Assembly: GCF_021869765.1 (NCBI RefSeq)
Contig: NZ_CP084580.1
Span: 4,650,001-4,714,000, forward strand
Reading direction: 5' to 3'
DNA: 64,000 nucleotides
Source of the DNA: Chryseobacterium sp. MEBOG06
Lineage (GTDB): Bacteria > Bacteroidota > Bacteroidia > Flavobacteriales > Weeksellaceae
Both the position numbers and the translations under genes were made by a program. Of this stretch, positions 35,423 to 45,124 are shown piece by piece (position 1 is the stretch's first letter; the number at the start of each line of letters is the position of its first letter). Below the pieces are notes generated by a model. The model was given only the letters and a program-made list of their open reading frames with translations. It did no database searches and was not told where the DNA came from.

Positions 35423-36292
35423 TTAAACCAGAGCAAATTTTCTTTTGCTTTGGTTTTTATTTTTATAAGTTCTCATTTTAATTTTCGACTGTGTATGCAT
35501 CTGATTTGGTGTTAAATAATAATTCGAAAAATGAGGACGCAGACCATTGTAAATTTCAATGGATTCATCCACTAATTTTCTTCTTAAAGCATTGTTTATA
35601 GAATTCCTGTCAATATTAAATTCCTGCTTTAAAATACCATTAATCCTTTCTGCTACTGCATTTTCATAAGGATCAGAGTTTTGTGTCATACTGCATTTTA
35701 ATTGATGTTTTTGCAAAACTTTCTGATATTCATTCGAGCAGTATTGTAAGCCACGATCAGAATGATGGATTAATGAGCCTGCCATACCTTTGTGTTTCTT
35801 TAAAGCTCTTTTCAATGCTACAAGACTACTCTCTGTATTTAAATTATCTGCTACAAAATGTCCCACTATTTTCTTGGAATATGCATCGGTTATTAAACTT
35901 AAATAACTTGGATTTTTCCTGTTCCCAATATAAGTAATATCTGCAACCCAAACCTGATTGGGTTTTGTTATCTGATAGTCTAGGATCAAATTTTTATGCT
36001 TTCTGAAACGATGATGGGAGTTGGTAGTAACATGGTAATTTTTCTTGGGTATAATCAATAAATGATTCGCTCTTAGGATGTCAAAAAATTTATCTCTTCC
36101 TACTTTGATAGAACTTAGTGATTCTTTTAAAATAAAATATAGTTTCCTTGCTCCTAATCTGGGCATTTTAATACGAATACCCTCCACAAGATCTACAACC
36201 TCTGAAGCCCTGTTCCTACAGACTTTTGTACGCTTGATACTTCTATAATAGATTTGTCTATTTAACCCTAACAATCCACAAGTAAAAATCAA
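35423..36292 (-). CDS. IS3-family transposase OrfB (DDE integrase domain)
   Basis: A 289-residue catalytic part. An HTH_21-like N-terminal region (LFGLNRQIYY-type, VEGIRIKMPRLGARKLY) is followed by the DDE core: Asp in WVADITYIG, Asp in IHHSDRGLQYCS and Glu in NAVAERINGILKQEF. The only possible separate start is TTG at 36292, overlapping the OrfA stop, and the frame is -1 relative to OrfA. The active product is therefore probably an OrfAB fusion made by -1 frameshifting in the A-rich segment before the OrfA stop. Confidence 0.92.
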   Translation of the reverse strand: MIFTCGLLGLNRQIYYRSIKRTKVCRNRASEVVDLVEGIRIKMPRLGARKLYFILKESLSSIKVGRDKFFDILRANHLLIIPKKNYHVTTNSHHRFRKHKNLILDYQITKPNQVWVADITYIGNRKNPSYLSLITDAYSKKIVGHFVADNLNTESSLVALKRALKKHKGMAGSLIHHSDRGLQYCSNEYQKVLQKHQLKCSMTQNSDPYENAVAERINGILKQEFNIDRNSINNALRRKLVDESIEIYNGLRPHFSNYYLTPNQMHTQSKIKMRTYKNKNQSKRKFALV

Positions 36293-36723
36293 AGTTTCTT
36301 TTTCTTTACTGCGGAAGTAATCGATTGTTCGGGTGGTGAATTTTTTCGAATATCAATGTGATATTCTTTCTCTGCAAGTTGAATCATCATATCAAAAAAT
36401 ATCACTTTTTTATCAGCAATATAAGCCTGTTTTTCCAAGAAGGCTTTCTGTTTTTCAAGAAGCTTAACTTCTGCTTCTAATTCCATAATACGTTGTTCAG
36501 GTGTCTTTTCCATAGCATAAGGTCTTTGGTTTTCCCAATCAAAGTTACCATATTTTCTCAGCCAATTTAAAATAGTCCCGTGGGATTGTATACCATACTT
36601 CTTGCGACTAGCGGTAATGGTAGATGCTCCAGATTCAACTTCTTTTACTATTTGAAGTTTTAAACTTAAACTGTAATCTTTTTGTGTACGTTTGATGTAC
36701 ACAGATTTTAATTGTTCTTCCAT
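36289..36723 (-). CDS. IS3-family transposase OrfA (helix-turn-helix)
   Basis: A 144-residue DNA-binding part. The helix-turn-helix region is SLSLKLQIVKEVESGASTITASRKKYGIQ plus HGTILNWLRKYG, followed by a leucine-rich coiled coil (residues 72-100: MELEAEVKLLEKQKAFLEKQ) as in IS3-group OrfA proteins. The C-terminus ends in SAVKKKKL, and the AAGAAAAAG run encoding it is where the shift into OrfB should happen. The heptamer is not the classical A AAA AAG in frame. Confidence 0.9.
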   Translation of the reverse strand: MEEQLKSVYIKRTQKDYSLSLKLQIVKEVESGASTITASRKKYGIQSHGTILNWLRKYGNFDWENQRPYAMEKTPEQRIMELEAEVKLLEKQKAFLEKQAYIADKKVIFFDMMIQLAEKEYHIDIRKNSPPEQSITSAVKKKKL

Positions 36724-36776
36724 AACGATTTGTTTTTATGTATCGCTATTTCAGGACTAGACAAAAGGATAAAAAT

Positions 36777-36811
36777 AAAAAAGGTTAAGAATTTCTTCTT
36801 AACCTTTTTTT
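36777..36811. terminator. Terminator displaced from accA by the IS3 insertion
   Basis: A 9-bp stem AGGTTAAGAA / TTCTTAACCT with flanking A and T tracts. It stands between the IS3 right end and the minus-strand gene at 36831. Removing the element would place it about 15 bases after the accA stop, so it was probably the accA terminator; it can also serve the 36831 gene, being symmetric. Confidence 0.75.
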
Positions 36812-36830
36812 ATTTTAGTAATCTTCTTTC

Positions 36831-37595
36831 CTAATCAGCTACATTAAGTGCAATCTCAATATCCTGATCAATTCTTTTTACAGAAGAATATTTTGCATCA
36901 CATACCATCGTTGTCATTACATATTCTCCTTTATCTATCAATATAAAGTTTTGTCCTTTCGCGGGTACACTCAGATTATAATATTTTTTACCGCTTATTT
37001 TTACAACCAGATTACAGGAAGAACGGTTTTTAATATTAATATAGGCTTCATTCTTATTAGCATCATTATTAAACATATGCGTAAGCATAGCCGCTGTTCT
37101 TTTGGCTTCTTCACTCGGCTCAGATTTACTAACCCCAGCGCTTTTTGCAGATCCTACCGCAGCATAGCTTGTTCTTCTTTCTTCTTTTAAAGCTTCTATA
37201 GCTGCTGCTGTGTTATTATTAACGGCAGCTTTACCGTTGGTAGCAGCCGGTTTATTTACAGCAACTGTTCTCCCGCTGTTCAGTTCATTATTTTTAACAA
37301 TATTTTCTATTTTATCTTTACTGATGGGCTTAATCGTAGGTTTTGCTTCAGGAGAATTATTGGCCATAATCATATCGATCAGCTTTCTTTTAAAATAATC
37401 AGCCTTAGCATGTCCCGGATTCTGTTTCAGGAAACCGGCAATAACCCGGGCTTCTTTTGAGGACTCTGCATCCTGCTCGGTATAAATGATCACTGTTTCT
37501 TTTTCAACAACAGCTTTAGATTTTGTTTTTTTCTTTTTTTGGGAAAAACCAAGAGAGAAAATGCATATAAACAGGAGAAAGAAGATTTTTTTCAT
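36831..37595 (-). CDS. Secreted protein with a conserved two-cysteine C-terminal domain, paralogue 1
   Basis: A 254-residue protein with a signal peptide (MKKIFFLLFICIFSLGFSQ). Residues 45-75 (ARVIAGFLKQNPGHAKADYF) match an N-terminal part also seen in the 49900 gene, then a low-complexity linker leads to a C-terminal domain (about 170-254) with NRSSCNLVVKISGKKYYNLSVPAKG and VCDAKYSSVKR. The two cysteines are shared by the genes at 49900 and 51529. This family is common in Chryseobacterium (I recall it as DUF6759, unchecked). Exported; function unknown. Confidence 0.8.
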   Translation of the reverse strand: MKKIFFLLFICIFSLGFSQKKKKTKSKAVVEKETVIIYTEQDAESSKEARVIAGFLKQNPGHAKADYFKRKLIDMIMANNSPEAKPTIKPISKDKIENIVKNNELNSGRTVAVNKPAATNGKAAVNNNTAAAIEALKEERRTSYAAVGSAKSAGVSKSEPSEEAKRTAAMLTHMFNNDANKNEAYINIKNRSSCNLVVKISGKKYYNLSVPAKGQNFILIDKGEYVMTTMVCDAKYSSVKRIDQDIEIALNVAD

Positions 37596-37670
37596 TAATC
37601 AAATCTTTAAAATAGTATTAAATATATTAATAACGTGAAAAGTCATTTTTTAGTTTATCATTAAAATCAT

Positions 37671-37678
37671 TATCTTTG
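37671..37678 (+). promoter_or_regulatory. -7 promoter element (TATCTTTG) of tsf
   Basis: An exact TAnnTTTG match 60 bases before the tsf ATG. No TTG at the ideal distance upstream. It shows that tsf is transcribed on its own rather than from an rpsB promoter. Confidence 0.6.
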
Positions 37679-37738
37679 CACTGCTCTAAATTTAAGCTAA
37701 AAATTAATACTAATCTTAAATAAAAAATAATAGATATT

Positions 37739-38566
37739 ATGTCTTATACACCAGTTGCTGCAGACGTAGCGAAATTAAGAAACCAAACAGGTGCAGGTAT
37801 GATGGACTGCAAGAAAGCTCTAGTTGAAGCTGAAGGAGACTTCGAAAAAGCAGTAGATATCCTTAGAAAGAAAGGACAAAAAGTTGCGGCTAACAGAGCG
37901 GACAGAGAGTCTAGTGAAGGAGCTGTAATCGCAAGAGTAAACGAAGACAATACTTTAGGTGTTGTAATCTCTCTAAACTGCGAAACTGACTTTGTTGCTA
38001 AAAACGAAGCGTTCATCGAGTTAGCTTACGAATTAGCTGAAATGGCAATTTTCGCTGCAACTAAAGAAGAACTTTTAGCTACTGATTTCCACGGGTTAAC
38101 TGTTGCTGAAAAATTAATTGAGCAAACAGGAGTTATCGGTGAAAAAATCGAGATCGGTTCTTTCGAAAGAATCCAGGGGAATTTCTTAGGAGCTTACATC
38201 CACGCTGGAAACAAAATTGCTGCTATCACTTCTCTTTCTGCTAAAGTAGACGGAGCTGACGAAGCTGCTAAAGCTGTTTCTATGCAGGTTGCTGCTATGA
38301 ATCCAATCGCTTTGGATGAAACTCAGGTTTCTCAGGAAACTATTGATAAAGAATTAGAGATCGAAAGAGAACTACTTATCAAAGAAGGTAAGCCAGAAAA
38401 CATTATCGACAATATCCTTAAGGGTAAAATGCAGAGATTCTACAAAGACAACACATTGGTACACCAGTCTTTCATTAAAGACGGAAGTATCTCAGTTGCT
38501 GATTATGTAAAATCTGTAAACGGAGACCTAAAGGTAACAGGATTTGTAAGAGTAAGCTTAGCTTAA
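37739..38566 (+). CDS. tsf: Translation elongation factor Ts
   Basis: A 275-residue guanine-nucleotide exchange factor for EF-Tu. VAKLRNQTGAGMMDCKKALVEAEGDFEKAVDILRKKG is the family's N-terminal signature; ALNCETDFVAKNEAF-type and HAGNKIAAI blocks follow. Length is normal. In most bacteria tsf directly follows rpsB, but here rpsB is at 53538-54299 on the other strand, about 15 kb away. Confidence 0.97.
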   Translation: MSYTPVAADVAKLRNQTGAGMMDCKKALVEAEGDFEKAVDILRKKGQKVAANRADRESSEGAVIARVNEDNTLGVVISLNCETDFVAKNEAFIELAYELAEMAIFAATKEELLATDFHGLTVAEKLIEQTGVIGEKIEIGSFERIQGNFLGAYIHAGNKIAAITSLSAKVDGADEAAKAVSMQVAAMNPIALDETQVSQETIDKELEIERELLIKEGKPENIIDNILKGKMQRFYKDNTLVHQSFIKDGSISVADYVKSVNGDLKVTGFVRVSLA

Positions 38567-38587
38567 TCAATCTTTCAAAAAATATTG

Positions 38588-38619
38588 AATCCCGGTGAAT
38601 TTTCACCGGGATTTTTTCA
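38588..38619 (+). terminator. Terminator of tsf
   Basis: A perfect 12-bp stem AATCCCGGTGAA / TTCACCGGGATT followed by a T run, 21 bases after the stop codon. Confidence 0.92.
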
Positions 38620-38760
38620 TGAATAAAAGTTGCAATTATTAACAGAATATGACGTGTATTTTAAATATTCAACATTTACATAATAATCACATTTTCAAAG
38701 TTTTTTTTGTATAAAAAATAGATTATTAATGCTTAAATTTGCGGCCCCTTATAATAACGC

Positions 38761-41700
38761 ATGAAAAAATTTCTACTAGCTATTTGTGCTTTTCTTTGTT
38801 TATTAGTTAATGCACAATTGGATACTGAGCACTGGTTTGCTCCTATGTCGGCAAGCAATCTTCAGGGAACGCCAAAAGGTTACCTGTATCTTTCGACTAA
38901 CGAAATCACCCCTTTCCCTGTACAGGTTTACAACAATAACAATGTCATCACTACTGTTCAGGTAAGTAAAGGAAACCCCGCACAGGTCACCATCGCCAAT
39001 AACATGATGATCGCCTCTATTCCATCCGGACTTTTCAATCAAACTTCAATGGGACTGTATGTAAAAGGAAATAAAAAATTCTTTGCCAGCTACAGATTTA
39101 CAGTTTCAGATCAGGCTGAATTTATTACTTCCAAAGGATCTGCAGGACTAGGCAAAACATTTTTTGTAGGTATGGCTCCTAATACCACTGCCAAGCCCTA
39201 TGTAAACTCAACAATTGGCGTTACTGCTACAGAAGACAATACCACAGTAACCATATCAGGCTATAACCCTGCTGTTGTTTTCTCTGATGGTATTTCAGCT
39301 CCGTCAAGAACTTTTACCATTAATAAAGGTAAGTCATATATTCTTGAAGCACAGAGTAATCTTAATCCCAACAACTTAACAGGATTGGTAGGAGCAAAAA
39401 TAACGGCCACTAAACCAATATCTGTAACTAACGGAAATTTCAACAGTATTTATACTACTCAAAACAATACTAACGTAGATGTGCTGATGGACCAGTCAGT
39501 TCCTGTTGAAAGATTAGGAAAAGATTTTATAATGGTAAAAGGAAATGGACCGGCCAATTCAGGAATGGAAGCTGCTGTAGTAGTTGCCACAGTGAACAAC
39601 ACCAAGCTTACTGTCAATGGAACTCTCTTAAATGCTGTAACTCTAAATGCCGGACAATACTATGTTGTTCAGGGTACAAATTACATCAATCAGGGAACCG
39701 GAAACTTCAACATGAGTATTTCCGCCAACAACAATGTATATGTATACCAGTTACTTGCAGGAACTGCCACAGGTAATATTTATGCTACAGGAGGAATGAA
39801 TTTTATTCCCCCTTTAAGCTGTTTTTTACCTAAAGAGATTAATGAGATTGGCTCCATTAATAAAATAGGAAATGATACGTTTAATACAAGACTTAATATC
39901 ATTACTCAGGCAGGTGCTGCTGTGACAGTGAATGGTGCACCAATTGCCGCGGGTAATGGTCCTGCCCCGGTAGCAGGAAATTCTAACTGGGTTACTTACT
40001 CTATTCCAAGTGTGACGGGAAATATTACCGTGAACTCTACAAAACCTGTTACCGCAGGAATTGCGGCAGGAAACGGAGCAGTAGGATATGGAGGCTATTT
40101 TGCGGGATTCTCTTCTGTACCGGTAATTACCAAAACAGGAGACTGCTATAATGGAGTGCTTCTTTCAGTAGAGACAGGTTTTGATGCCTACCAATGGTAC
40201 CTGAACGGAACTCTTATTACTGGAGCAACCTCTCCTTCTATCAACCCGGATTTGTATGGGACCGGAATATACACCTGTTATATTACTAAAAACAACTGTG
40301 AATCAAGGCTTACTGCAGATTTTGACTATACAGCATGTCCTCCTATTACAACTACAACTTATGATATTGGATCATGTAATACGAAAGTAATTACTCCTGT
40401 ATTTACTAATTCTCCTCAGGCTGTTGATCCTTCCAATACAAGTATTATTGTACATCCTACCAACGGAACAGTCTTTGTAAACCCTACAACAGGGCAAATT
40501 ACTTACACTCCGAATGCAGGGATTACTACTGATATTACAGATACATTTACCTATTATATTCAGGGAACTGGAAATCCGGCTTCATTTGAATATTTTAAGA
40601 TTATCGTGAATACGCATATTCTTCAAACGACTAACGCTTCTTTAACTACTTGCTCTACTACTAATGGCAATGGGACTTTCAACCTGACAACAGCCAATGT
40701 AACTTCGACTCCAAATACTACTGTAACCTATTTCACCAATGCTAACTTAACAGGGCCAATAGCAACACCAGCTTCTTATACAGGACCTTCAGGAACAGTG
40801 TATGCGAATGTAACAGCATATGGATGCTCTAAAGTTGCTACGATAACATTAACTACTTATCCTACTCCAAATATCAACACCAATAACTTCAATGCGAATA
40901 TATGTGATGATAATTTTGATGGAATTGTAAGTGTTAATTTTGCCAACGTTACTCCGCAGATAGTAACCAATCCCGCCAACTTCCTTGTCAGATATTATCT
41001 TACTCAGGCTGATGCCAATGCAGGAAATAACAATACTCTTCCTGCTAACTGGACATTTACAGCTAACACTACAGTATATATAAATGTAACTGGCCTTGTC
41101 GGAGAATGTCCAGCAGCTTTTGGACAGATCAATTTTACCATAGGAAATAAAGTTTCTTTGATTACAGGTACCGCAAAAGTTGATATCTGTGACAATGACC
41201 TGAATGGTTCAGAAGTAGTAAACCTTAATGATTATAAAGGCTTATTTACCACAGACCCAACTGTTATTTTATCATTTTACACTTCACTGGCTAATGCGCA
41301 GGCTGGAATAAATCCCATTTCAGCATCACAAACACTTACTTCAGCAGGTACTTTTTACGTTAGATTCCAGAGCAGTACAGCTTGTCCTAATACAGCCGTT
41401 TTAACCCTTGCTCTAAAATCTCCGAAGAAATCTGAGAGACTTCACGATCAGGTTATCTGTTCAAATGATAAAATAGTCTTAGATGCAGGGCCAGGTTTTT
41501 CATCTTATTTATGGAGCACCGGGGCTACCAGCCAATCAATATCTGCAGGAGCAGGAAATTATTACGTAGATCTTGGGTTCAACGGGTGTGTGTACCGTCA
41601 ATATGTGAATGTAACCACATCACAGGCTCCTATTATTGCCAAAATAGATGTTATAGGAACTACAGCAACAGTTTCGGTGACTGGTGGAACTCCTCCTTAT

Positions 41701-42105
41701 AAGTACTCATTAAATGGTTTTGATTACCAGGCTTCGAATGTTTTCACCGGATTATCAAGAGGACTTCACACAATGTATGTATTAGGTTCAGACGGATGCC
41801 ATCATGTAACAAAAGAATTTTTGGTCATCAATCTTATTAATACTATTACTCCAAACGGCGATGGGATTAATGATGTTCTTAACTATTCTGAGTTAAGAAT
41901 AAAGAAGAATGTCAGCATAGAAGTGGCGGACCGATATGGAGCTTCGGTATATAAATCATCTGAGAAAAACTATATGTGGGACGGAAAATCTAATGGCAGA
42001 AACCTGCCTACCGGAACATACTGGTATGTAATCAAATGGACTGAGCCAGACACTCAATTACCAGTTTCATATTCAGGATGGCTTTTAATTAAAAATAGAG
42101 AGTAA
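38761..42105 (+). CDS. T9SS type B surface protein with IgGFc-binding-like N-terminal domain, copy 1
   Basis: A 1114-residue secreted protein. A signal peptide (LAICAFLCLLVNAQ) precedes an IgGFc-binding-protein-like domain (about 20-465; opens with DTEHWFAPM and contains GYGGYFAGFSSVPVI), then Ig-like modules (YQWYLNGTLITGAT; YLWSTGATSQS) and two repeats of the ICDDNFDG / ICDNDLNG type. The C-terminal 85 residues are the gliding-motility-associated sorting domain (ITPNGDGINDVLNYSE, DRYGASVYKS, LPTGTYWYVIKW), the type B signal for the type 9 secretion system. A TAAATTTG promoter element is at 38734-38741. Probably cell-surface; ligand unknown. Confidence 0.9.
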   Translation: MKKFLLAICAFLCLLVNAQLDTEHWFAPMSASNLQGTPKGYLYLSTNEITPFPVQVYNNNNVITTVQVSKGNPAQVTIANNMMIASIPSGLFNQTSMGLYVKGNKKFFASYRFTVSDQAEFITSKGSAGLGKTFFVGMAPNTTAKPYVNSTIGVTATEDNTTVTISGYNPAVVFSDGISAPSRTFTINKGKSYILEAQSNLNPNNLTGLVGAKITATKPISVTNGNFNSIYTTQNNTNVDVLMDQSVPVERLGKDFIMVKGNGPANSGMEAAVVVATVNNTKLTVNGTLLNAVTLNAGQYYVVQGTNYINQGTGNFNMSISANNNVYVYQLLAGTATGNIYATGGMNFIPPLSCFLPKEINEIGSINKIGNDTFNTRLNIITQAGAAVTVNGAPIAAGNGPAPVAGNSNWVTYSIPSVTGNITVNSTKPVTAGIAAGNGAVGYGGYFAGFSSVPVITKTGDCYNGVLLSVETGFDAYQWYLNGTLITGATSPSINPDLYGTGIYTCYITKNNCESRLTADFDYTACPPITTTTYDIGSCNTKVITPVFTNSPQAVDPSNTSIIVHPTNGTVFVNPTTGQITYTPNAGITTDITDTFTYYIQGTGNPASFEYFKIIVNTHILQTTNASLTTCSTTNGNGTFNLTTANVTSTPNTTVTYFTNANLTGPIATPASYTGPSGTVYANVTAYGCSKVATITLTTYPTPNINTNNFNANICDDNFDGIVSVNFANVTPQIVTNPANFLVRYYLTQADANAGNNNTLPANWTFTANTTVYINVTGLVGECPAAFGQINFTIGNKVSLITGTAKVDICDNDLNGSEVVNLNDYKGLFTTDPTVILSFYTSLANAQAGINPISASQTLTSAGTFYVRFQSSTACPNTAVLTLALKSPKKSERLHDQVICSNDKIVLDAGPGFSSYLWSTGATSQSISAGAGNYYVDLGFNGCVYRQYVNVTTSQAPIIAKIDVIGTTATVSVTGGTPPYKYSLNGFDYQASNVFTGLSRGLHTMYVLGSDGCHHVTKEFLVINLINTITPNGDGINDVLNYSELRIKKNVSIEVADRYGASVYKSSEKNYMWDGKSNGRNLPTGTYWYVIKWTEPDTQLPVSYSGWLLIKNRE

Positions 42106-42183
42106 TATTTAACATTTATTTACATTTTATTAAAAGTATTTGAATTTTTATTTTAATTTTGTGCAAATCCTAATTCCATACAC

Positions 42184-45012
42184 ATGAAAAGATTTCTACT
42201 CAGTTTGGTATTAATTTTTTTTACAATTAATACTCTCTTTGCGCAAAGGGATACCGAGCATTGGATTGCTCCTTACTACGACAGTTACGGAGGTTATGCC
42301 AATATGATATACCTGTCCACTGATTCGGCAACCCCTTTTGACGTTACCATTTACAACAATGGTAATATAATTACAACCGTTACCATCAGTAAGGGCAGCC
42401 CACAAACCTACAAAGTAGCTAATAACCTGATCTCTACAGGTACCACAACAGATGCCTTTGTTATTGGTAATAAAGGACTTTACTTAAAAGGGGCTAAACC
42501 TTTTTACTGCAGTCTGAGGCTTGCTCAGGATATCCATGGAGAGGTTATTACCAGTAAAGGGAAAGCTGGAATCGGGAAAATGTTTTATGTTGCTACCAGC
42601 CCAAATACAGATACCAATAGTGTTTATAACTTCACAGCAGGTATTCTTGCTACTGAAGATAATACCAACGTAACTGTATCATGGAATGCTACTGCCGGGG
42701 TCACCTTTATCAATGGAAACCCTACCGGTAATACCCATTCTTTTACTTTACAAAAGGGGCAATCTTTTCTATTTGCAGGATTAGGGTCTGTATCAGCTAA
42801 TAAATCCGGATTTATTGGTGCGAAGGTAGTTGCCGATAAACCAGTAACCCTTACCAATGGTAGCTGTAACGGTAATTTTTCAGCAACAACATCAGGAACA
42901 GATCCAATTCTTGACCAGTCCGTTCCGGTTGACAGGCTTGGGAACACCTTTGCAATGGTTAAAACCAGATCTACTCAGCCTACTTTAAATATGGAAGGAG
43001 GTCTTATTATTGCTACAGAGGACAATACAGAAATCTATTTAAACGGTGGAACAACGCCGGTTCAAACCCTGAATGCAGGCCAATGGTACAGAATTAATGA
43101 AACAAGCTATGTAACTCAGGCCGGTACCGGAAACCATTCTAATATGTTTATCTCAACAACCAAGAATGTGTATCTGTATCAATTTATCGGAATATTAAGT
43201 AATGCAGCAACCAACGGATTTAACTATATTCCGCCTTTAAACTGTTTTCTTCCCAGAAAAATTGATGAAATCGGAAAGATCAACGAAATGCCTCTCGGTA
43301 CCAATGGGGCAAGTATTACACAAAGTGATTTAATTATAAAATTAAATATTCTAACCGAAGCAGGTGCTACTGTATTGGTAAATAATACCCCTCCTACAGC
43401 TGATCAGGGACCTTATCCCCTGACAGGAAATACCAACTGGGTAACTTATGCATTAACCGGAGTTACCGGAAACCTTACCATTACTTCTACAAAAGCTGTA
43501 ACAGCAGGTATTAATGGAGGGTATAGTTCAGCAGGATACGGAGGGTACTTTGCAGGATTTTCATCAATTCCTGTAATTTCTAAAAAAACAGGAGAATGTG
43601 TTCCTGGTATTATTCTGGAAGTAGATGACAGCTACGAAACATACCAATGGTATCGTAACGGAGTTGCTATTCCGGGAGCTACTTCTTACACTTACACTCC
43701 AACCCAATCTGGAAATTATACGGTAAAAGTAACAATGGGATCATGTCCTCCTGTTACTACTCCAATCTATAATGTACAAACTTGTTTAAAAGAAACAACG
43801 CAAGCACTTAATGCCTGCTCTACAAAAATTATTACACCGGCGTTTACTTCATCTACTCAGACTCCGGTAGCAACTACTGTAGTGATTGTAACCCCTCCCA
43901 CTAAAGGTACAGCTGTAGTGAATCCAAATGGTACAATCACTTACAATCCAAATGCAGGATACCTGGGATCAGATAAGATTGTTTATAAATTCTGTGGAAA
44001 TGATCCTTTATTCACAGATTGCGAACAGGTAACTTTAACCCTTACTGTAGTACCATTTATTGTACAGGATGTGACGATTAAAGCCTGCTGGTATGATGTA
44101 GCTCCTTATGCTTATTTCGATCTTACCAAAGCTAAGGTTACTGACTATAATGCAGTGGTAAAAAAATACTACCGTACATTAAATGACCTGACTGCCGGGA
44201 TAAATGAAATAACAACACCTGACAACTTCCCTGCAACGGGCGGAGTAGTATATGTGAAAGTTACCACTGCCGAAGGATGTACTGCAAATGCAAAAATTAC
44301 TTTAGTTCCACTTCCAATCAAAAAATCACCAATTCTGGTAGATCAGTATATCTGTATGGATGCTAAGACTGATCTGGATGCCGGTTCTGGGTATGATTCA
44401 TATGAATGGAGCACAGGGGCAACCACGCAGGGCATCAGAAATATCGGAGTTGGAGAATACTCTGTAATTCTTGGTAAAAACGGATGTTTCCTTACGCAGG
44501 TAGTAAAAGTTAAGAAAGTTGAAGATCCGGTAATTCAAACAATCGAGATCAACAATAATAGTGCAACAGTAATTATAAGCGGAGGTAAGCCACCTTACAA
44601 GTATGCAGTAGATGGAACAGCTAACTGGCAAGATTCAAATACTTTTACAGGATTATCAAGAGGACAACATACCTTCTATGTGAAAGATGCTTACAACTGT
44701 AATCCTACTTCTGTAGAAATTACAATTCCTAATCTTGTAAATGCAATCACTCCTAACGGAGATAATGTAAATGACTTTATAGATTACAGCGAGTTGGCTT
44801 ATAAAGAAAATCTTTCGTTTGTAGTATATGACAGATATGGAAATATGGTATTTACCGGAAATAAATTCAACAACTACAGATGGGATGGAAAACATTTCGA
44901 CAAAAAACTTGTAACAGGAACTTATTGGTATCATATCAACTGGAATGAGTCCAATAAAGACAAAACTCCAATAAAGTATACAGGCTGGATTCTCGTAAAA
45001 AACAGAGACTAA
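42184..45012 (+). CDS. T9SS type B surface protein with IgGFc-binding-like N-terminal domain, copy 2
   Basis: A 942-residue paralogue of its two neighbours with the same start (signal peptide, DTEHWIAPY), the same IgGFc-binding-like domain ending in GYGGYFAGFSSIPVI, an Ig-like module (YQWYRNGVAIPGATS), a cadherin-like repeat (GYLGSDKIVYKFCGNDPLF), and the same C-terminal sorting domain (ITPNGDNVNDFIDYSE, TGTYWYHINW). It lacks the two CDDNxDG modules of copies 1 and 3, which explains its shorter length. TAATTTTG -7 element at 42154-42161. A terminator follows. Confidence 0.9.
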   Translation: MKRFLLSLVLIFFTINTLFAQRDTEHWIAPYYDSYGGYANMIYLSTDSATPFDVTIYNNGNIITTVTISKGSPQTYKVANNLISTGTTTDAFVIGNKGLYLKGAKPFYCSLRLAQDIHGEVITSKGKAGIGKMFYVATSPNTDTNSVYNFTAGILATEDNTNVTVSWNATAGVTFINGNPTGNTHSFTLQKGQSFLFAGLGSVSANKSGFIGAKVVADKPVTLTNGSCNGNFSATTSGTDPILDQSVPVDRLGNTFAMVKTRSTQPTLNMEGGLIIATEDNTEIYLNGGTTPVQTLNAGQWYRINETSYVTQAGTGNHSNMFISTTKNVYLYQFIGILSNAATNGFNYIPPLNCFLPRKIDEIGKINEMPLGTNGASITQSDLIIKLNILTEAGATVLVNNTPPTADQGPYPLTGNTNWVTYALTGVTGNLTITSTKAVTAGINGGYSSAGYGGYFAGFSSIPVISKKTGECVPGIILEVDDSYETYQWYRNGVAIPGATSYTYTPTQSGNYTVKVTMGSCPPVTTPIYNVQTCLKETTQALNACSTKIITPAFTSSTQTPVATTVVIVTPPTKGTAVVNPNGTITYNPNAGYLGSDKIVYKFCGNDPLFTDCEQVTLTLTVVPFIVQDVTIKACWYDVAPYAYFDLTKAKVTDYNAVVKKYYRTLNDLTAGINEITTPDNFPATGGVVYVKVTTAEGCTANAKITLVPLPIKKSPILVDQYICMDAKTDLDAGSGYDSYEWSTGATTQGIRNIGVGEYSVILGKNGCFLTQVVKVKKVEDPVIQTIEINNNSATVIISGGKPPYKYAVDGTANWQDSNTFTGLSRGQHTFYVKDAYNCNPTSVEITIPNLVNAITPNGDNVNDFIDYSELAYKENLSFVVYDRYGNMVFTGNKFNNYRWDGKHFDKKLVTGTYWYHINWNESNKDKTPIKYTGWILVKNRD

Positions 45013-45031
45013 TATTTTAAATATACATTTT

Positions 45032-45063
45032 AAAAACCACGATTTTGAAATCGTGGTTTTTTT
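45032..45063 (+). terminator. Terminator between type B surface genes 2 and 3
   Basis: A perfect 14-bp stem AAAAACCACGATTT / AAATCGTGGTTTTT with a 2-base loop, followed by Ts, 19 bases after the copy 2 stop codon. Confidence 0.92.
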
Positions 45064-45124
45064 ATTATATTTTCAAGTATTTAATGCTTTTTATTATTAA
45101 ATTTGTGACAAATACTAATACTGA

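Larger units (their letters stand above)
35376..36762 (-). mobile_element. IS3-family insertion sequence with 3-bp target duplication
   Basis: The element runs from 35379 to 36759 (1381 bp). Its ends are imperfect inverted repeats of about 21 bp: left TAGTCCTGAAAATCTGATACA and right (complement) with the same outer TAGTCCTGAAA and inner GATACA. GAC flanks both ends (35376-35378 and 36760-36762) as a 3-bp target duplication, in the size range for IS3-family elements. It encodes OrfA and OrfB in overlapping frames on the minus strand. Both frames are open, so it looks intact. Confidence 0.9.
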
